Shown: in pieces, positions 47,573 through 58,542 of the stretch
Layout: every line of letters starts with the position of its first letter
Position numbering within the stretch: the first letter of the stretch is position 1
DNA from: Betaproteobacteria bacterium
GTDB lineage: Bacteria; Pseudomonadota; Gammaproteobacteria; Burkholderiales; CAIKXV01
Reading direction: 5' to 3'
DNA: 64,000 nt
Assembly (NCBI GenBank): GCA_021298815.1
Contig: JAJTHE010000008.1
Coordinates: 16,105 to 80,104 of the forward strand
Position numbers and translations under genes: made by a program
Notes under the pieces: generated by a model
The model's database searches: none
The model's input: only the letters and a program-made list of their open reading frames with translations
Told to the model about the DNA's origin: nothing

Positions 47573-49432
47573 TCAGACTGCGAGCGGCTCCTGCAGGAAA
47601 CCGCCGGACTGGTGGTGCCAGAGCATCGCGTAATGGCCGTCCAGCCGCAGCAGCTGGTCATGGCTGCCCTGCTCGACGATCCGTCCCTGGTCGAGGACCA
47701 CCAGCCGGTCCATGCGCGCGATGGTCGATAGCCGGTGCGCGATCGCGATCACCGTCTTGCCTTCCATCAGTCCCAGCAGCTGTTCCTGTATCGCGCGTTC
47801 TGCCTCGCTGTCCAGCGCCGAGGTGGCTTCGTCGAGCACCAGGATCGGCGCGTCCTTCAGGATCACGCGCGCGATCGCGACGCGCTGGCGCTGCCCGCCG
47901 GACAGCTTCACCCCGCGCTCGCCGACATGGGCGTCGTAGCCGGTGCGCTCCTTCCAGTCCTGCAGGTCGAGGATGAAGTCGTGCGCCTGCGCCTTGCGCG
48001 CCGCGGCGACGATCTGTTCCATCGTCGCGCCGGTGCGCCCGTATCCGATGTTGGCGGCGATCGACCGGTGCAGCAGCGAGGTGTCCTGGGTAACCATGCC
48101 GATCGCTGCGCGCAGGCTTTCCTGGGTGACCGTCGAGATATCCTGGCCGTCGATCAGGATGCAGCCATGCTCGGCCTCGTGGAAACGCAGCAGCAGGTTT
48201 ACCAGGGTCGACTTGCCAGCCCCGGAGCGGCCGACCAGTCCGACGCGTTCGCCCGGACGGATGTCGAGCGTGAGGTCGTCGAGCACCTTGCGCCCGTCCT
48301 CGCGTGAATAGGTGAAGGTCAGCCGCTCGAAGCGGATGGCGCCGCCGCGGGGCGCCGGCTTCACGGACAGCTCCGCTGCCCCCGGGCGATCGGTCAGGGT
48401 CAGCGGCACCGCGATGGTCTCCATGCCTTCCTGCACCACGCCGATGTTCTCGAAGATGCCGGTCACTTCCCAGCTCACCCAGCCGGCGACGTTGGCGATC
48501 TGCCAGGCGAGCGGCAGCGCGGTGGCGACCAGGCCGGCGCCGATCACGCCCTGGCTCCACAGGTGGATGCCGATGGCCGCGGTCGAGGTGAGCAGCAGCG
48601 CGTTCATCACCGCCAGCGTGAACATGAAGCGGGTGATCAGGCGCATGTGCGCGGCCATCGCCGCGGTGTGCTGGTCTATCACCTCGCGCACGAAGGCATC
48701 CTCGTCGCGCGCGCGGGCGAACAGCTTGACGGTCAGGATGTTGGTGTAGCTGTCGACCACGCGGCCCATCACCAGCGAACGCACTTCCGAGCTGGACTTC
48801 GCCAGGTCGCGCATCGGCGGCACGAAGCGGCGCAGGAAGAACACGTAGCCGACGAACCAGAGCGCGGTGGGCACGGCGAGCCGCCAGTCCACCGCCGCCA
48901 TCAGCAGCAGCGCGGTGAGGCCGTAGATCACGATGTACCAGATCGCACGGATGCTGCTCACCACGCATTCGCGCAGCGCATTGCTGGTCTGCATCACGCG
49001 GTTGGCGATGCGCCCGGCGAAGTCGTTCTGGAAGAACGACCAGCCCTGGCGCGCGACATGCCAGTGGCTCTGCCAGCGGATCAGGCTGGTCACGCCGGGC
49101 AGCACCGCGTTGTTGCGCACCAGGCTGTCTGCGAGCAGCGCGAGCGGACGGCCGACCAGGATCAGCAGGGCCATCCCGGCGAGCATCGGCGCGGACTCGT
49201 CTAACGCCGCGGCGCGGTCGGCGTTCTCCATAAGCCCGACCAGGCGGCCGATGAACAGCGGGATCACGGTGTCGATCAGCGCGACCGCGAGGCCGGTGCA
49301 CAGCATCGCGATGTACAGGCCGCGGGTCTGGCGGATGAAGTGCCAGTAGAAGGCGATCAGGCCTGCGGGGGGCGCACCGGGTGGCGGCGCCGTCTGCTGC
49401 ACGCGGCTTTCGAAGTAGCGGAAGATCGGCAA
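47573..49432 (-). CDS. ABC transporter, fused permease/ATP-binding protein (multidrug/lipid exporter type)
   Basis: Six-TM domain plus Walker A GLVGRSGAGKSTLVNLLLRF, signature KLSGGQRQRVAIARV, Walker B ILVLDEATSALDSEAE; TTG start proposed. Confidence 0.92.
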   Translation of the reverse strand: MPIFRYFESRVQQTAPPPGAPPAGLIAFYWHFIRQTRGLYIAMLCTGLAVALIDTVIPLFIGRLVGLMENADRAAALDESAPMLAGMALLILVGRPLALLADSLVRNNAVLPGVTSLIRWQSHWHVARQGWSFFQNDFAGRIANRVMQTSNALRECVVSSIRAIWYIVIYGLTALLLMAAVDWRLAVPTALWFVGYVFFLRRFVPPMRDLAKSSSEVRSLVMGRVVDSYTNILTVKLFARARDEDAFVREVIDQHTAAMAAHMRLITRFMFTLAVMNALLLTSTAAIGIHLWSQGVIGAGLVATALPLAWQIANVAGWVSWEVTGIFENIGVVQEGMETIAVPLTLTDRPGAAELSVKPAPRGGAIRFERLTFTYSREDGRKVLDDLTLDIRPGERVGLVGRSGAGKSTLVNLLLRFHEAEHGCILIDGQDISTVTQESLRAAIGMVTQDTSLLHRSIAANIGYGRTGATMEQIVAAARKAQAHDFILDLQDWKERTGYDAHVGERGVKLSGGQRQRVAIARVILKDAPILVLDEATSALDSEAERAIQEQLLGLMEGKTVIAIAHRLSTIARMDRLVVLDQGRIVEQGSHDQLLRLDGHYAMLWHHQSGGFLQEPLAV

Positions 49433-49607
49433 GGGCGGGGCGCGGCGGGCTGCGCCGGTCTGCAGGAGGCTGGCAGCGGGCGGTTGCCGGCTACTGACGC
49501 ATTGTCTCCCGAGGCGGCACTGGCGGCGAGCCCCGCGCCGGCGTTCAGCCGGCGCAAGCTGCAGCACCGGGACGATAGTCCAGCGCCCGGCCTTCGGCGC
49601 TCCGGCT

Positions 49608-50333
49608 TCAGTGCGTCCGGTGCCGCCGTTGCACGGCCAGCAGCACCAGCAGCAGCACTGCGGCGGCGATCGCCGCGGCCAGCATCCACTGCGCGGCGGC
49701 GTGCAGGCGCAGGCGTGCCTGCAGGGCGTCGTGCAGGGCCTGCGACAGGTCGGTGGACGATTCGACCACCAGGGGTCCGAGCGCCTCCAGCGTCACCGCG
49801 GCGGCGCGCACCGCCCGGTCGGTGCTGCCCGGACGCAGCGCGGGCTCGATCTGGTGGCGTACCGCCAGCCAGCTGGCGGCGCTGGCTTGGATGCGGCGGC
49901 TCGCGGCCTCGCCGGGAGAGAACCGCGTGCTGCGTGCCAGGCCGGTGAGGGCGGGCGGCAGTTCGTGCGCGGCCAGCGCGTCGATCATCCGGCTGCAGGC
50001 CGGCGCCTGGCGCCGCAGTTCCTCCACGTACCAGGCCGGCATGGGACGGCCCTCGGCGGCCTCGCGCAGCGCGGCGCGCGCCTGCTGCTCGAGCGTGTCG
50101 GCGGTCACCCGCAACTGCGCGGACAGGTGGATGGCGGCCAGGTCCCGTTCGCTGCCGCGCGACTGCCAGGCCAGCAGCGCGGCTGCGGCCGGGAGGATGG
50201 CGGCGAACGCGATGGCGAGCACCAGCGCCGGCAGGCCGCTACGCGGAAGCACCGGCGCCGGCGCAGGCCCGGTCCGGGTGACGGGACGCCCGAAGTCCGG
50301 TGGGGACGGTGGGGGAAGCAGCGAGTCGGGCAT
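49608..50333 (-). CDS. Hypothetical membrane protein with two TMs (sensor-like)
   Basis: N-terminal TM, periplasmic helical region, C-terminal TM WMLAAAIAAAVLLLVLLAVQRRH. Confidence 0.6.
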   Translation of the reverse strand: MPDSLLPPPSPPDFGRPVTRTGPAPAPVLPRSGLPALVLAIAFAAILPAAAALLAWQSRGSERDLAAIHLSAQLRVTADTLEQQARAALREAAEGRPMPAWYVEELRRQAPACSRMIDALAAHELPPALTGLARSTRFSPGEAASRRIQASAASWLAVRHQIEPALRPGSTDRAVRAAAVTLEALGPLVVESSTDLSQALHDALQARLRLHAAAQWMLAAAIAAAVLLLVLLAVQRRHRTH

Positions 50334-50432
50334 GCCTGTCCGCAGTTGCAGGGTACGGCGTTCGTATCGGCGCGGCGCCGGGCAACTTGAGCGTCCAGGG
50401 GGCGGTCCGGCGCGGTGGCAGCGCCGGCGGGA

Positions 50433-50948
50433 TCAGTCCAGCGTGCCGCGCGCGGCGGCATCGTCCGCCCAGGCGTCCACCAGTACATGCAGGGCGTCCT
50501 CCGGCCAGTTGCCGCAGCGCGCTGCGTAACTCGCCAGGTGGGTGGCGGCGGCGAGGCGGCGGGAGGTCGCGGCTGTGCCCGCACTGTCCGGCGGGGCCAG
50601 CATTTCCAGCGTGAACTGCTGCAGCTTCTCGGCCGCGAGCTCGATGCGCTTCACGTCGCTGCGCAGCGGTGTGGTGGCATCGGTCGCGAACGCGCCGATG
50701 TCATCCTTCAGCAGGCGGCGCACGCAGCGCAGCGGCTTCACCACCTGCTCGCGCCAGCCGCGAGTCGCCTCGTCCAGCCCGGCGACCTGGGCATCGTCGA
50801 GCATGCGGCCGCAGTCGGCGAGGTAGAGCAGGAACAGCACCAGGTTCACGTCCGCGCCGCCTTCGTCCTGCAGGGCGAGGCAGGCCGGGGGAACCTCGCG
50901 GCGCGCGTAGATGCGCAGCGAGAAATCCCAGAAGCTGTCCCTGCCCAT
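50433..50948 (-). CDS. TIGR02444/DUF2390-like family protein
   Basis: SFWDFSLRIYARREVPPACLALQDEGGADVNLVLFLLYLADCGRMLD. Confidence 0.75.
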   Translation of the reverse strand: MGRDSFWDFSLRIYARREVPPACLALQDEGGADVNLVLFLLYLADCGRMLDDAQVAGLDEATRGWREQVVKPLRCVRRLLKDDIGAFATDATTPLRSDVKRIELAAEKLQQFTLEMLAPPDSAGTAATSRRLAAATHLASYAARCGNWPEDALHVLVDAWADDAAARGTLD

Positions 50949-50968
50949 CGTGGCAGTCGCGCCGGCGG

Positions 50969-51541
50969 TCACGATTCGGGCGACTCCTTCCAGCGCTTGA
51001 CCATGCGCGTGTCGATGCCGAACAGGTCGAGCGCGCGCCCGACCGTCTGGGTGACGATGTCGTCCAGGGTCTTCGGCCGGTGGTAGAACGCCGGCACCGG
51101 CGGCATGATGATCGCGCCGTTGCGCGTGGCCTGTTCCATCAGCGAGATGTGGCCGGCGTGCAGCGGGGTCTCGCGCAGCAGCAGCACGACCCGGCGCCGC
51201 TCCTTCAGGCAGACGTCGGCGGCGCGCACGATCAGTTCGTCGTCGAACGAGTTGGCGATGCCCGACAGCGTCTTGATCGAGCAGGGCGCGACCAGCATGC
51301 CCTCGGTCTTGAAGGAACCGCTGGAGATGGACGCACCGATGTCGCGGTAGTTGTGCTGCGCGCTGGCCAGCGACTTCACGTGGTCGAGGTCGTAGTCGGT
51401 CTCCTCGACCAGCGTGCGCGCGGCCGAGGGCGACATCACCAGGTGGGTCTCGACATCGGGCAGTTCGCGCAGGATCTCGAGTGCGCGCACGCCGTAGATG
51501 ATGCCGGACGCGCCGGTGATGCCGATGATCATTCGCTTCAT
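50969..51541 (-). CDS. ubiX: UbiX-family flavin prenyltransferase
   Basis: MIIGITGASGIIYGVRALEILRE, GSFKTEGMLVAPCSIKTLSGIANSFDDELIVRAADV, RRRVVLLLRETPLHAGHISLMEQATRNGAIIMPPVPAFY. Confidence 0.95.
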   Translation of the reverse strand: MKRMIIGITGASGIIYGVRALEILRELPDVETHLVMSPSAARTLVEETDYDLDHVKSLASAQHNYRDIGASISSGSFKTEGMLVAPCSIKTLSGIANSFDDELIVRAADVCLKERRRVVLLLRETPLHAGHISLMEQATRNGAIIMPPVPAFYHRPKTLDDIVTQTVGRALDLFGIDTRMVKRWKESPES

Positions 51542-51731
51542 GCAGGTAATCCGTACGGTCGGGGCGACGCGCTTCCGGCACGTGCGTTCGACGGTTGAAG
51601 AGCCGGCCGTGGAAAAGCCGGCGAAGGGGAATCTCGAAGGCCGCGAGGTTAGCAGATGCGCCGGGCCCGCTGTTGCGCCGCCCGGTCGTTCCAGCCTCGG
51701 ACTGGCGCGCGGCGCGATAGAATCGCGTCCC

Positions 51732-52808
51732 ATGAACGATATCCCCTGGTCGCAGCGCCTGCTGCACCGCCTCGAGCCCGAGGCCGCCCACCTCGCCGCC
51801 ATTTCCGCGCTCAGGCTGGGCCTGGCGCCGATGCCCAGCCCGTACGAGGATCCACTGCTCGCCACCCGGGTCTGGGGCCTCGCGTTCGCCAGCCCGATCG
51901 GACTGGCGGCCGGCTTCGACAAGGATGCCGAGGTGATCGATCCGATGCTGCGCGCCGGCTTCGGCTTCGTCGAGGCAGGTTCGGTGACGCCGAAGCCGCA
52001 GCCAGGCAATCCGAAGCCGCGCCTGTACCGGCTGACCGAGGACCGGGGCGTGATCAACCGCTTCGGCTTCAACAGCCAGGGCATCGATGTCTACGTGGCA
52101 CGGTTGCGCGCGCGCTGCCGTGCCGGTGGCGAACGCGGCATCGTCGGTGCCAACGTCGGCAAGAACAAGGAGACGCTGGACGGTGCGGCCGACTACGTGA
52201 TCGGCATCCGGGCGGTCGCCGGCCTCGCCGACTACCTCGTGTGCAACATCTCCTCGCCGAACACACCCGGGCTGCGCGGGATGCAGGCGCGCGCCCCGAT
52301 CGAGGACCTGCTGCAGCGGGTGATCGAGGCACGGCGGGACGCGACGCCCGCCGGCCGCCGGCCGCCGCCGCTGCTGGCCAAGGTGGGGCCCGACCTCGAT
52401 GCGCAGCAGGTGCAGGACATCGCCGAGGTCGCGCTCGCCACCGGCGTCGACGGGCTGATCATCGGCAACACGACCATCGAACGCCCGCCCGGGCTCGCCA
52501 GCCGCGAGGCTGCGGAGGAAGGGGGCCTGTCCGGTGCGCCGCTGCTGCCGCGGGCGAACGCCTGCCTCGCGGCGTTCGCGCGCGCCACCGAAGGCCGCCT
52601 GCCGATCATCGGCTGCGGCGGCGTGTCCAGCGGCGCCGATGCCTATTCGAAGATCCGCGCTGGCGCCTCGCTGGTGCAACTGTATTCGGCGCTGGTGTTC
52701 TACGGGCTGCCGCTGGTCAACCAGATCAAGCGCGAGCTCGCGGCGCTGCTGCGCCGGGACGGCTTCGCCAGCGTCGCCGAGGCGGTCGGCGCCGATCTGC
52801 GGCGCTGA
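51732..52808 (+). CDS. pyrD: Dihydroorotate dehydrogenase (quinone, class 2)
   Basis: FASPIGLAAGFDKDAEVI, GFVEAGSVTPKPQPGNPKPRLYRL, NRFGFNSQGIDV, NISSPNTPGLR. Confidence 0.97.
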   Translation: MNDIPWSQRLLHRLEPEAAHLAAISALRLGLAPMPSPYEDPLLATRVWGLAFASPIGLAAGFDKDAEVIDPMLRAGFGFVEAGSVTPKPQPGNPKPRLYRLTEDRGVINRFGFNSQGIDVYVARLRARCRAGGERGIVGANVGKNKETLDGAADYVIGIRAVAGLADYLVCNISSPNTPGLRGMQARAPIEDLLQRVIEARRDATPAGRRPPPLLAKVGPDLDAQQVQDIAEVALATGVDGLIIGNTTIERPPGLASREAAEEGGLSGAPLLPRANACLAAFARATEGRLPIIGCGGVSSGADAYSKIRAGASLVQLYSALVFYGLPLVNQIKRELAALLRRDGFASVAEAVGADLRR

Positions 52809-52833
52809 CGCCGGTAGCGGGTATCCGCCGCGC

Positions 52834-53727
52834 TCAGCGCGCGGCGGGCGGCACCCGGCTCATGTAGATGCCGGCGCCGATCACGATCAGCGCGCCGAGC
52901 AGCAGCCAGCGGTCCGGCCATTCGTTCCAGAGCAGCACGCCGAGCAGCACCGCCCAGATCAGTCCCGTGTACTTGAACGGGGTGACCACCGCCGCCCGGC
53001 CCAGGCGCAGGCCTTCGATCATCGCGAAATGCGCACCGGCGTTGATCACCCCTGCGAGCACGAACCAGGCGAACGCACCGGCGCCGACCGGCAGCCAGCT
53101 GAACGGCGTCATCAGCGCGCCGCCGACGCCGACGATCAGGGTCGACCAGAACAGGATGGACAGCGAATGGTCGGTGCGCGACAGGCGGCGCGACGCGAGG
53201 TCGCGCAGGCCGTTGACCGCTGCGCCGATCACCGGCAGCAGCAGCGCCCATTCGAAGCTGGCCGCGCCGGGCCGGATCATCACCAGCACGCCGACGAAGC
53301 CGACGATGATGGCGATCCACACCCGGCGCGCGACCTTCTCGCCGAGCACCGGCGCCGACAGCGCGGCGACGAAGATCGGGCTGGCGAAGGTGATCGCGGT
53401 CACGGTCGCCAGCGGCAGCAGGTGCAGCGCGGTGAGGATCACGAAGGTACCGGCGAGGAACAGGCCGCCGCGCATCAGCTGGCCGCGCCAGGAGACGATG
53501 CGCAGCACCTGCGGGCCGCCCACCGACAGTGCCCAGGCAAGGATCACGGCGAGCGCCGCGAACTGGCGGATCGCGATCACCTGTCCGATCGGATAGGTCT
53601 CGAGCAGGAACTTGGAGATCGAGTCGCCGAGCATCAGCAGCAGCGCACTGATCATCATCGCGACGATGCCGCGCGCCTGTGCGGCGGCCGCCTTCTCCGT
53701 GCCGGCGGCCTCCGCCTGCCGCTGCAT
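52834..53727 (-). CDS. EamA/DMT family transporter
   Basis: About 10 TM helices in two repeats, drug/metabolite transporter pattern. Confidence 0.88.
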   Translation of the reverse strand: MQRQAEAAGTEKAAAAQARGIVAMMISALLLMLGDSISKFLLETYPIGQVIAIRQFAALAVILAWALSVGGPQVLRIVSWRGQLMRGGLFLAGTFVILTALHLLPLATVTAITFASPIFVAALSAPVLGEKVARRVWIAIIVGFVGVLVMIRPGAASFEWALLLPVIGAAVNGLRDLASRRLSRTDHSLSILFWSTLIVGVGGALMTPFSWLPVGAGAFAWFVLAGVINAGAHFAMIEGLRLGRAAVVTPFKYTGLIWAVLLGVLLWNEWPDRWLLLGALIVIGAGIYMSRVPPAAR

Positions 53728-54761
53728 CAGGCAGCCGCCCGGTCCGGATCGACGCAGGCCAGTGCCGCGCGCATCACCTCGATCCCCTGAGCCTGCGCCG
53801 TGCCGACCTTCGGCGCCCGTTCGCTGAGCAGCCGGCGCCAGGCACGGGCACCGGGGACCGACTGGTACAGTGCCAGCATGTGGCGGGTGATCGCGGCGAG
53901 CGGCGTGCCTTCGGCCATGCGGGCGCAGGCGTAGTCGATCATCGCCTCGACGACTTCACGCCGATCGACCGTGCGCGAGGCATCGTCGAACAGCGCAGCG
54001 TCGACCTCGGACAGCAGCCATGGCGAATAGTACGCGGCGCGGCCAAGCATCACGCCGTCGAGGGCTAAGGTGTCGAGCGCCGCCCGGCAGTCGAAGATCG
54101 TCTGCAGGCCGCCGTTGATCACGATCGACAGTTGCGGCCGGTCGCGCTTGAGCTGGCCGACCACCGGGTAGCGCAGCGGCGGGATCTCGCGGTTGTCCTT
54201 CGGGCTCAGGCCGTCGAGCCAGGCATTGCGTGCATGCACGACCAGCGTGCGGCAGCCAGCGGCGGCCACCGCATCCACCAGCGTGTAGAGGCGCTCGGTG
54301 GAATCGTCGCGGTCGATGCCGATGCGCGTCTTGACCGTCACCGGGATGCGCACCGCGGCGATCATCGCCGCCACGCCCTCGGCGACCAGCGCGGGTTCGG
54401 CCATCAGGCAGGCACCGAAGCGCCCGGACTGCACGCGGTCGCTCGGGCAGCCGACATTGAGGTTCACTTCGTCGTAGCCCTCGGCCTCGGCGAACGCCGC
54501 GCAGGCCGCGAGCGCGGCCGGGTCGCTGCCGCCGAGCTGGATCGCCAGCGGATGCTCGGCGGCGTCGAAGCGCAGGAAGCGCGCGCGGTCGCCGTGCAGC
54601 AGCGCGCCGGTGGTCACCATCTCGGTGTACAGCCGGGCATGGCGCGACAGCAGGCGCAGGAAATAGCGCGCATGGCGGTCGGTGAGGTCCATCATCGGCG
54701 CGACGCAGAAGCGGTACGGCGCGGGCGATGGCGGGGCCGACGCGGCGGGGGACGGTTGCAA
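53727..54761 (-). CDS. dusA: tRNA-dihydrouridine(20/20a) synthase
   Basis: YRFCVAPMMDLTDRHARYFLRLLSRHARLYTEMVTTGALLHGD, EVNLNVGCPSDRVQSGRFGACLMAEP; TTG start proposed (LQPSP...). Confidence 0.93.
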   Translation of the reverse strand: MQPSPAASAPPSPAPYRFCVAPMMDLTDRHARYFLRLLSRHARLYTEMVTTGALLHGDRARFLRFDAAEHPLAIQLGGSDPAALAACAAFAEAEGYDEVNLNVGCPSDRVQSGRFGACLMAEPALVAEGVAAMIAAVRIPVTVKTRIGIDRDDSTERLYTLVDAVAAAGCRTLVVHARNAWLDGLSPKDNREIPPLRYPVVGQLKRDRPQLSIVINGGLQTIFDCRAALDTLALDGVMLGRAAYYSPWLLSEVDAALFDDASRTVDRREVVEAMIDYACARMAEGTPLAAITRHMLALYQSVPGARAWRRLLSERAPKVGTAQAQGIEVMRAALACVDPDRAAA

Positions 54762-54856
54762 GGGCTGCTCGGTGGCGGGGAAACGGCCTAGAATTATCTC
54801 ACCAACACCCGGAACCCATCGCCTGCGGGCGATGCCCGACGCCGAAGAGGCCCGCG

Positions 54857-56233
54857 ATGATCGAAGCAGGTACCCTGGACAGCTTGCGTGCACTGGTCGG
54901 CGACCGGTTGCAGACCACGCAGGCGATCCGCGAACAGCATTCGCACGACGAGTCGGGCCATGCGCATGCGCTGCCCGACGCGGTGGTGTTCGTCGAATCC
55001 ACCGAGGATGTATGCGCGGTGCTGCGGCTGGCTTCCGCCTGCCGGATGCCGGTGGTGCCGTTCGGCACCGGCACCGGCATCGAGGGCGCGTCGATCCCGG
55101 TGCGCGGCGGGCTGTCGCTCGACCTGTCGCGGATGAATCGCGTGCTGTCGATCAACGTCGACGATCTCGATGCCCGCGTGCAGGCGGGGGTGACCCGCCT
55201 GCAGCTCAACGATGCGCTCAAGGCGCACGGACTGTTCTTCCCGATCGATCCCGGTGCTGATGCCTCGATCGGCGGCATGGCCTCGACCCGGGCGTCCGGG
55301 ACCAACGCGGTGCGCTACGGCACGATGCGCGAGAACGTGCTCGGGCTCACCGTCGTCGCCGCCTCGGGCGAGGTGGTGCGCACTGGCGGCCGGGCGCGCA
55401 AGTCCGCCGCCGGCTACGACCTGACCCGCCTGTTCATCGGGTCGGAAGGCACGCTGGGCGTGATCACCGAGGTGCAACTGCGCCTGTATGGCCAGCCCGA
55501 GCGCATCGTCTCGGCAGTATGCCAGTTCGAGACGCTGGAAGGCGCTGTGCGCAGCGTGATCGAGACGATCCAGCTCGGCGTGCCGGTGGCGCGCATCGAA
55601 CTGCTCGACACGCTGCAGATGCAGGCGTCGATCGCGTACTCGAAGCTCGACGAGTTCGTCCCGGCGCCCACGCTGTTCTACGAGTTCCACGGCAGCGAGG
55701 CCGGCGTGGCCGAGCAGACCGCCACGGTGGCGGAACTGGCGGCGAGCCATGGCGGCGGCGGGTTCCGCTGGGCGGAGAAGACCGAGGAACGCAACCGGCT
55801 GTGGAAGGCGCGGCATGCAGCCTACTATGCCGGCTTGGCGCTGCTGCCCGGGGCACACAGCATGGTCGCCGATGTCTGCGTGCCGATCTCCCGGCTGGCC
55901 GAATGCGTGCTCGCGGCGCAGCGCGACAGCGAGGCCGCGGGCCTGGTCGCGCCGATCGTCGGCCATGTCGGCGACGGCAACTTCCATGTCACCTACCTCG
56001 CGCGCGACGAGCGCGAACGTGCGCTCACCACGTCGCTGCACCGGGCGCTGGTCGAACGCGCGATCGATGCCGGCGGCACCTGCACCGGCGAGCACGGCAT
56101 CGGCATCGGCAAGCGCGGCTACCTCGCGCGCGAACATGGCGCGGCGGCAGTGGCAGCCATGCAGGCGATCAAGCAGGCACTCGATCCGCTGGGCATCATG
56201 AACCCGGGAAAGGTGCTGCCGGATGCACGCTGA
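54857..56233 (+). CDS. FAD-binding oxidoreductase, D-lactate dehydrogenase/GlcD-like
   Basis: VVPFGTGTGIEGASIPVRGGLSLDLSRMNRV, GGMASTRASGTNAVRYGTMRENVLGLTVV, C-terminal GTCTGEHGIGIGKRGYL. Confidence 0.94.
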   Translation: MIEAGTLDSLRALVGDRLQTTQAIREQHSHDESGHAHALPDAVVFVESTEDVCAVLRLASACRMPVVPFGTGTGIEGASIPVRGGLSLDLSRMNRVLSINVDDLDARVQAGVTRLQLNDALKAHGLFFPIDPGADASIGGMASTRASGTNAVRYGTMRENVLGLTVVAASGEVVRTGGRARKSAAGYDLTRLFIGSEGTLGVITEVQLRLYGQPERIVSAVCQFETLEGAVRSVIETIQLGVPVARIELLDTLQMQASIAYSKLDEFVPAPTLFYEFHGSEAGVAEQTATVAELAASHGGGGFRWAEKTEERNRLWKARHAAYYAGLALLPGAHSMVADVCVPISRLAECVLAAQRDSEAAGLVAPIVGHVGDGNFHVTYLARDERERALTTSLHRALVERAIDAGGTCTGEHGIGIGKRGYLAREHGAAAVAAMQAIKQALDPLGIMNPGKVLPDAR

Positions 56234-57737
56234 GCCGGGGGCGAGGCCGGCGTCCGCGTCCGCGGACTTCGCAGGTGCGCAGCCCCGTCCCGGGCTGGTC
56301 ATCTCCAATGCGACCATCCTCGACGGCAGCGGCGCGCCGCGCTTCGCCGGCGATGTCGCGATCGACGGCGACCGCGTCACCCGGATCGCCGCGCCGGGCA
56401 CGCTGCGTGGCGGCGCATCGATCGATGCCACCGGCCTCGCGCTGGCGCCCGGCTTCATCGACGTGCATACCCACGACGATCGCATGCTGGTCGATGGCGG
56501 CGGCATGGCGCCCAAGGTCAGCCAGGGCGTCACCACCGTGATCGCCGGCAACTGCGGCATCTCGCTCGCCGGCCTCGCCGTCGGCGCCGGGCGCGGCGGG
56601 CCGCCGCAGCCGCTCGACCTGCTCGATGGCAGCGGCGACTGGTACCGCTTCCCGACCTTCGCCGCCTACTTCGCCGCGTTGGAACGGCAGCCGGCCGCGA
56701 CCAATGCCGCCTTCCTGGTCGGCCATTCCACGCTGCGCGCGGCGGCGATGGACGACCTGGCGCGCGCCGCCTCGCCGGCGGAATGCCGCCGGATGTGCGC
56801 CGCGATCGACGAGGCGATGCAGGCCGGCGCCATCGGCCTGTCGACCGGCACCTTCTATCCGCCCGCCGCCGCGGCACCGACCTCGGAGCTGATCGAACTG
56901 TCGCGCCGGCTCACCGACGCGGGTGGGCTGTACGTCACCCACATGCGCAACGAAGCCGAGGCGATCCTGCCGGCGATCGACGAGACGCTCGAGATCGGCC
57001 GCGCCTGCGGCATCGGCGTGGTCATCTCGCACCATAAGGTGGCCGGGCTGGCCAACCACGGGCGCTCGATCGAGACGCTGGCGCGCATCGGCGAGGCGAT
57101 GAAGCGGCAGCCGGTGGCGCTCGACTGCTATCCCTACGAAGCGTCCTCTACCGTGCTCAGTGCCGTGCGGCTGCCGATGTCCTCGCGCGTGCTCGTGGCC
57201 TGGTCGACGCCGCATCCGGAATGCGCCGGCCGCGACCTGGCGGAGATCGCGGCCGGCTGGGGCGTGTCGGCCGAAGCGGCGGTGCAGCGGCTGCAGCCCG
57301 CGGGTGCGATCTACTTCATGATGGACGAACGGGACGTGCAGCGCATACTGGCCTTCCCCGAGACGATGATCGGGTCCGACGGGTTGCCGCACGATGCCAG
57401 CCCGCACCCGCGGCTGTGGGGCACGTTCCCGCGGGTGCTCGGCCACTACAGCCGCGACCTCGGGCTGTTCCCGCTGGAGGTCGCGGTGCACAAGATGACC
57501 GGGCTGCCGGCGGCGCGCTTCGGGCTCCGGGGCCGGGGGCGCATCGAGCCGGGTGCGTTCGCCGATCTCGTGCTGTTCGACCCGGCGACGGTGATCGACA
57601 GTGCGACCTTCGAGGCGCCGGTGCAGCCGGCAGCCGGCATCCATACGGTGATGGTCAACGGTACGCCGGTGTGGCGCGGCGGCCGGGCGACCGGGGAGCG
57701 CCCCGGCCGCGTGCTGCGCAGGGAGGGACGGGCATGA
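56223..57737 (+). CDS. D-aminoacylase/N-acyl-D-amino-acid deacylase family amidohydrolase
   Basis: [62 protein letters not shown]. Confidence 0.92.
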   Translation: MHAEPGARPASASADFAGAQPRPGLVISNATILDGSGAPRFAGDVAIDGDRVTRIAAPGTLRGGASIDATGLALAPGFIDVHTHDDRMLVDGGGMAPKVSQGVTTVIAGNCGISLAGLAVGAGRGGPPQPLDLLDGSGDWYRFPTFAAYFAALERQPAATNAAFLVGHSTLRAAAMDDLARAASPAECRRMCAAIDEAMQAGAIGLSTGTFYPPAAAAPTSELIELSRRLTDAGGLYVTHMRNEAEAILPAIDETLEIGRACGIGVVISHHKVAGLANHGRSIETLARIGEAMKRQPVALDCYPYEASSTVLSAVRLPMSSRVLVAWSTPHPECAGRDLAEIAAGWGVSAEAAVQRLQPAGAIYFMMDERDVQRILAFPETMIGSDGLPHDASPHPRLWGTFPRVLGHYSRDLGLFPLEVAVHKMTGLPAARFGLRGRGRIEPGAFADLVLFDPATVIDSATFEAPVQPAAGIHTVMVNGTPVWRGGRATGERPGRVLRREGRA

Positions 57738-58528
57738 ACGGCGGGCAGAGGCTGGACGGGAAGGTCGCGCTGGTCACCGGCGCGGCAAGCGGCATCGGCC
57801 TCGCGATCGCGCAGGCCTATGCGGCTGCGGGCTGTGCGGTCGCGGTCGCCGACCTGAACCGGCCGGGCGCGGACGCGGCGGCCGGGGCGATCGCCGCGGC
57901 CGGCGGCCGGGCGATCGGCATGGCGATGGACGTCACCGACGAGGCGCAGGTCGAGGCCGGCTTCGATGCCTGCACGGCGGCGTTCGGCGGCATCGACATC
58001 GTGGTGTCCAATGCCGGCATCCAGATCGTCAAGCCGGTACACGAGTTCAGCTTCGAGGAATGGCGACGGATGATCGGCATCCACCTCGATGGCGCCTTCC
58101 TCTGCACGCGCGCGGCGCTGCGCCGGATGTATGCGGCCGGCCGAGGCGGCTGCGTGCTGTACATGGGCTCTGTGCATTCGAAGGAAGCGTCGGCGCTGAA
58201 GGGGCCCTATGTCGCGGCGAAGCACGCGCTGGTCGGCCTGGCCAAGACCGTGGCGAAGGAGGGCGGGCCGCACGGCGTGCGCACCAACGTGATCTGCCCG
58301 GGCTTCGTGAAGACGCCGCTGGTGCTGGCGCAGATCCCGGAACTCGCGCGGCGCCACGGCCTGAGCGAGGACGAGGTGGTGCGCACGATCATGCTGAAGG
58401 ATACGGTGGATAACGTATTCACCACGGTCGAGGACGTCGCGCAGACCGCGCTGTTCCTCGCCGGGTTCCCGACCGATGCGCTGACCGGACAGTCGGTGAT
58501 CGTCAGCCACGGCTGGCACATGGAGTAG
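57734..58528 (+). CDS. SDR family oxidoreductase, 3-hydroxybutyrate dehydrogenase-like
   Basis: [54 protein letters not shown] (YxxxK). Confidence 0.93.
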   Translation: MNGGQRLDGKVALVTGAASGIGLAIAQAYAAAGCAVAVADLNRPGADAAAGAIAAAGGRAIGMAMDVTDEAQVEAGFDACTAAFGGIDIVVSNAGIQIVKPVHEFSFEEWRRMIGIHLDGAFLCTRAALRRMYAAGRGGCVLYMGSVHSKEASALKGPYVAAKHALVGLAKTVAKEGGPHGVRTNVICPGFVKTPLVLAQIPELARRHGLSEDEVVRTIMLKDTVDNVFTTVEDVAQTALFLAGFPTDALTGQSVIVSHGWHME

Positions 58529-58542
58529 CGAAGGAGCATGCG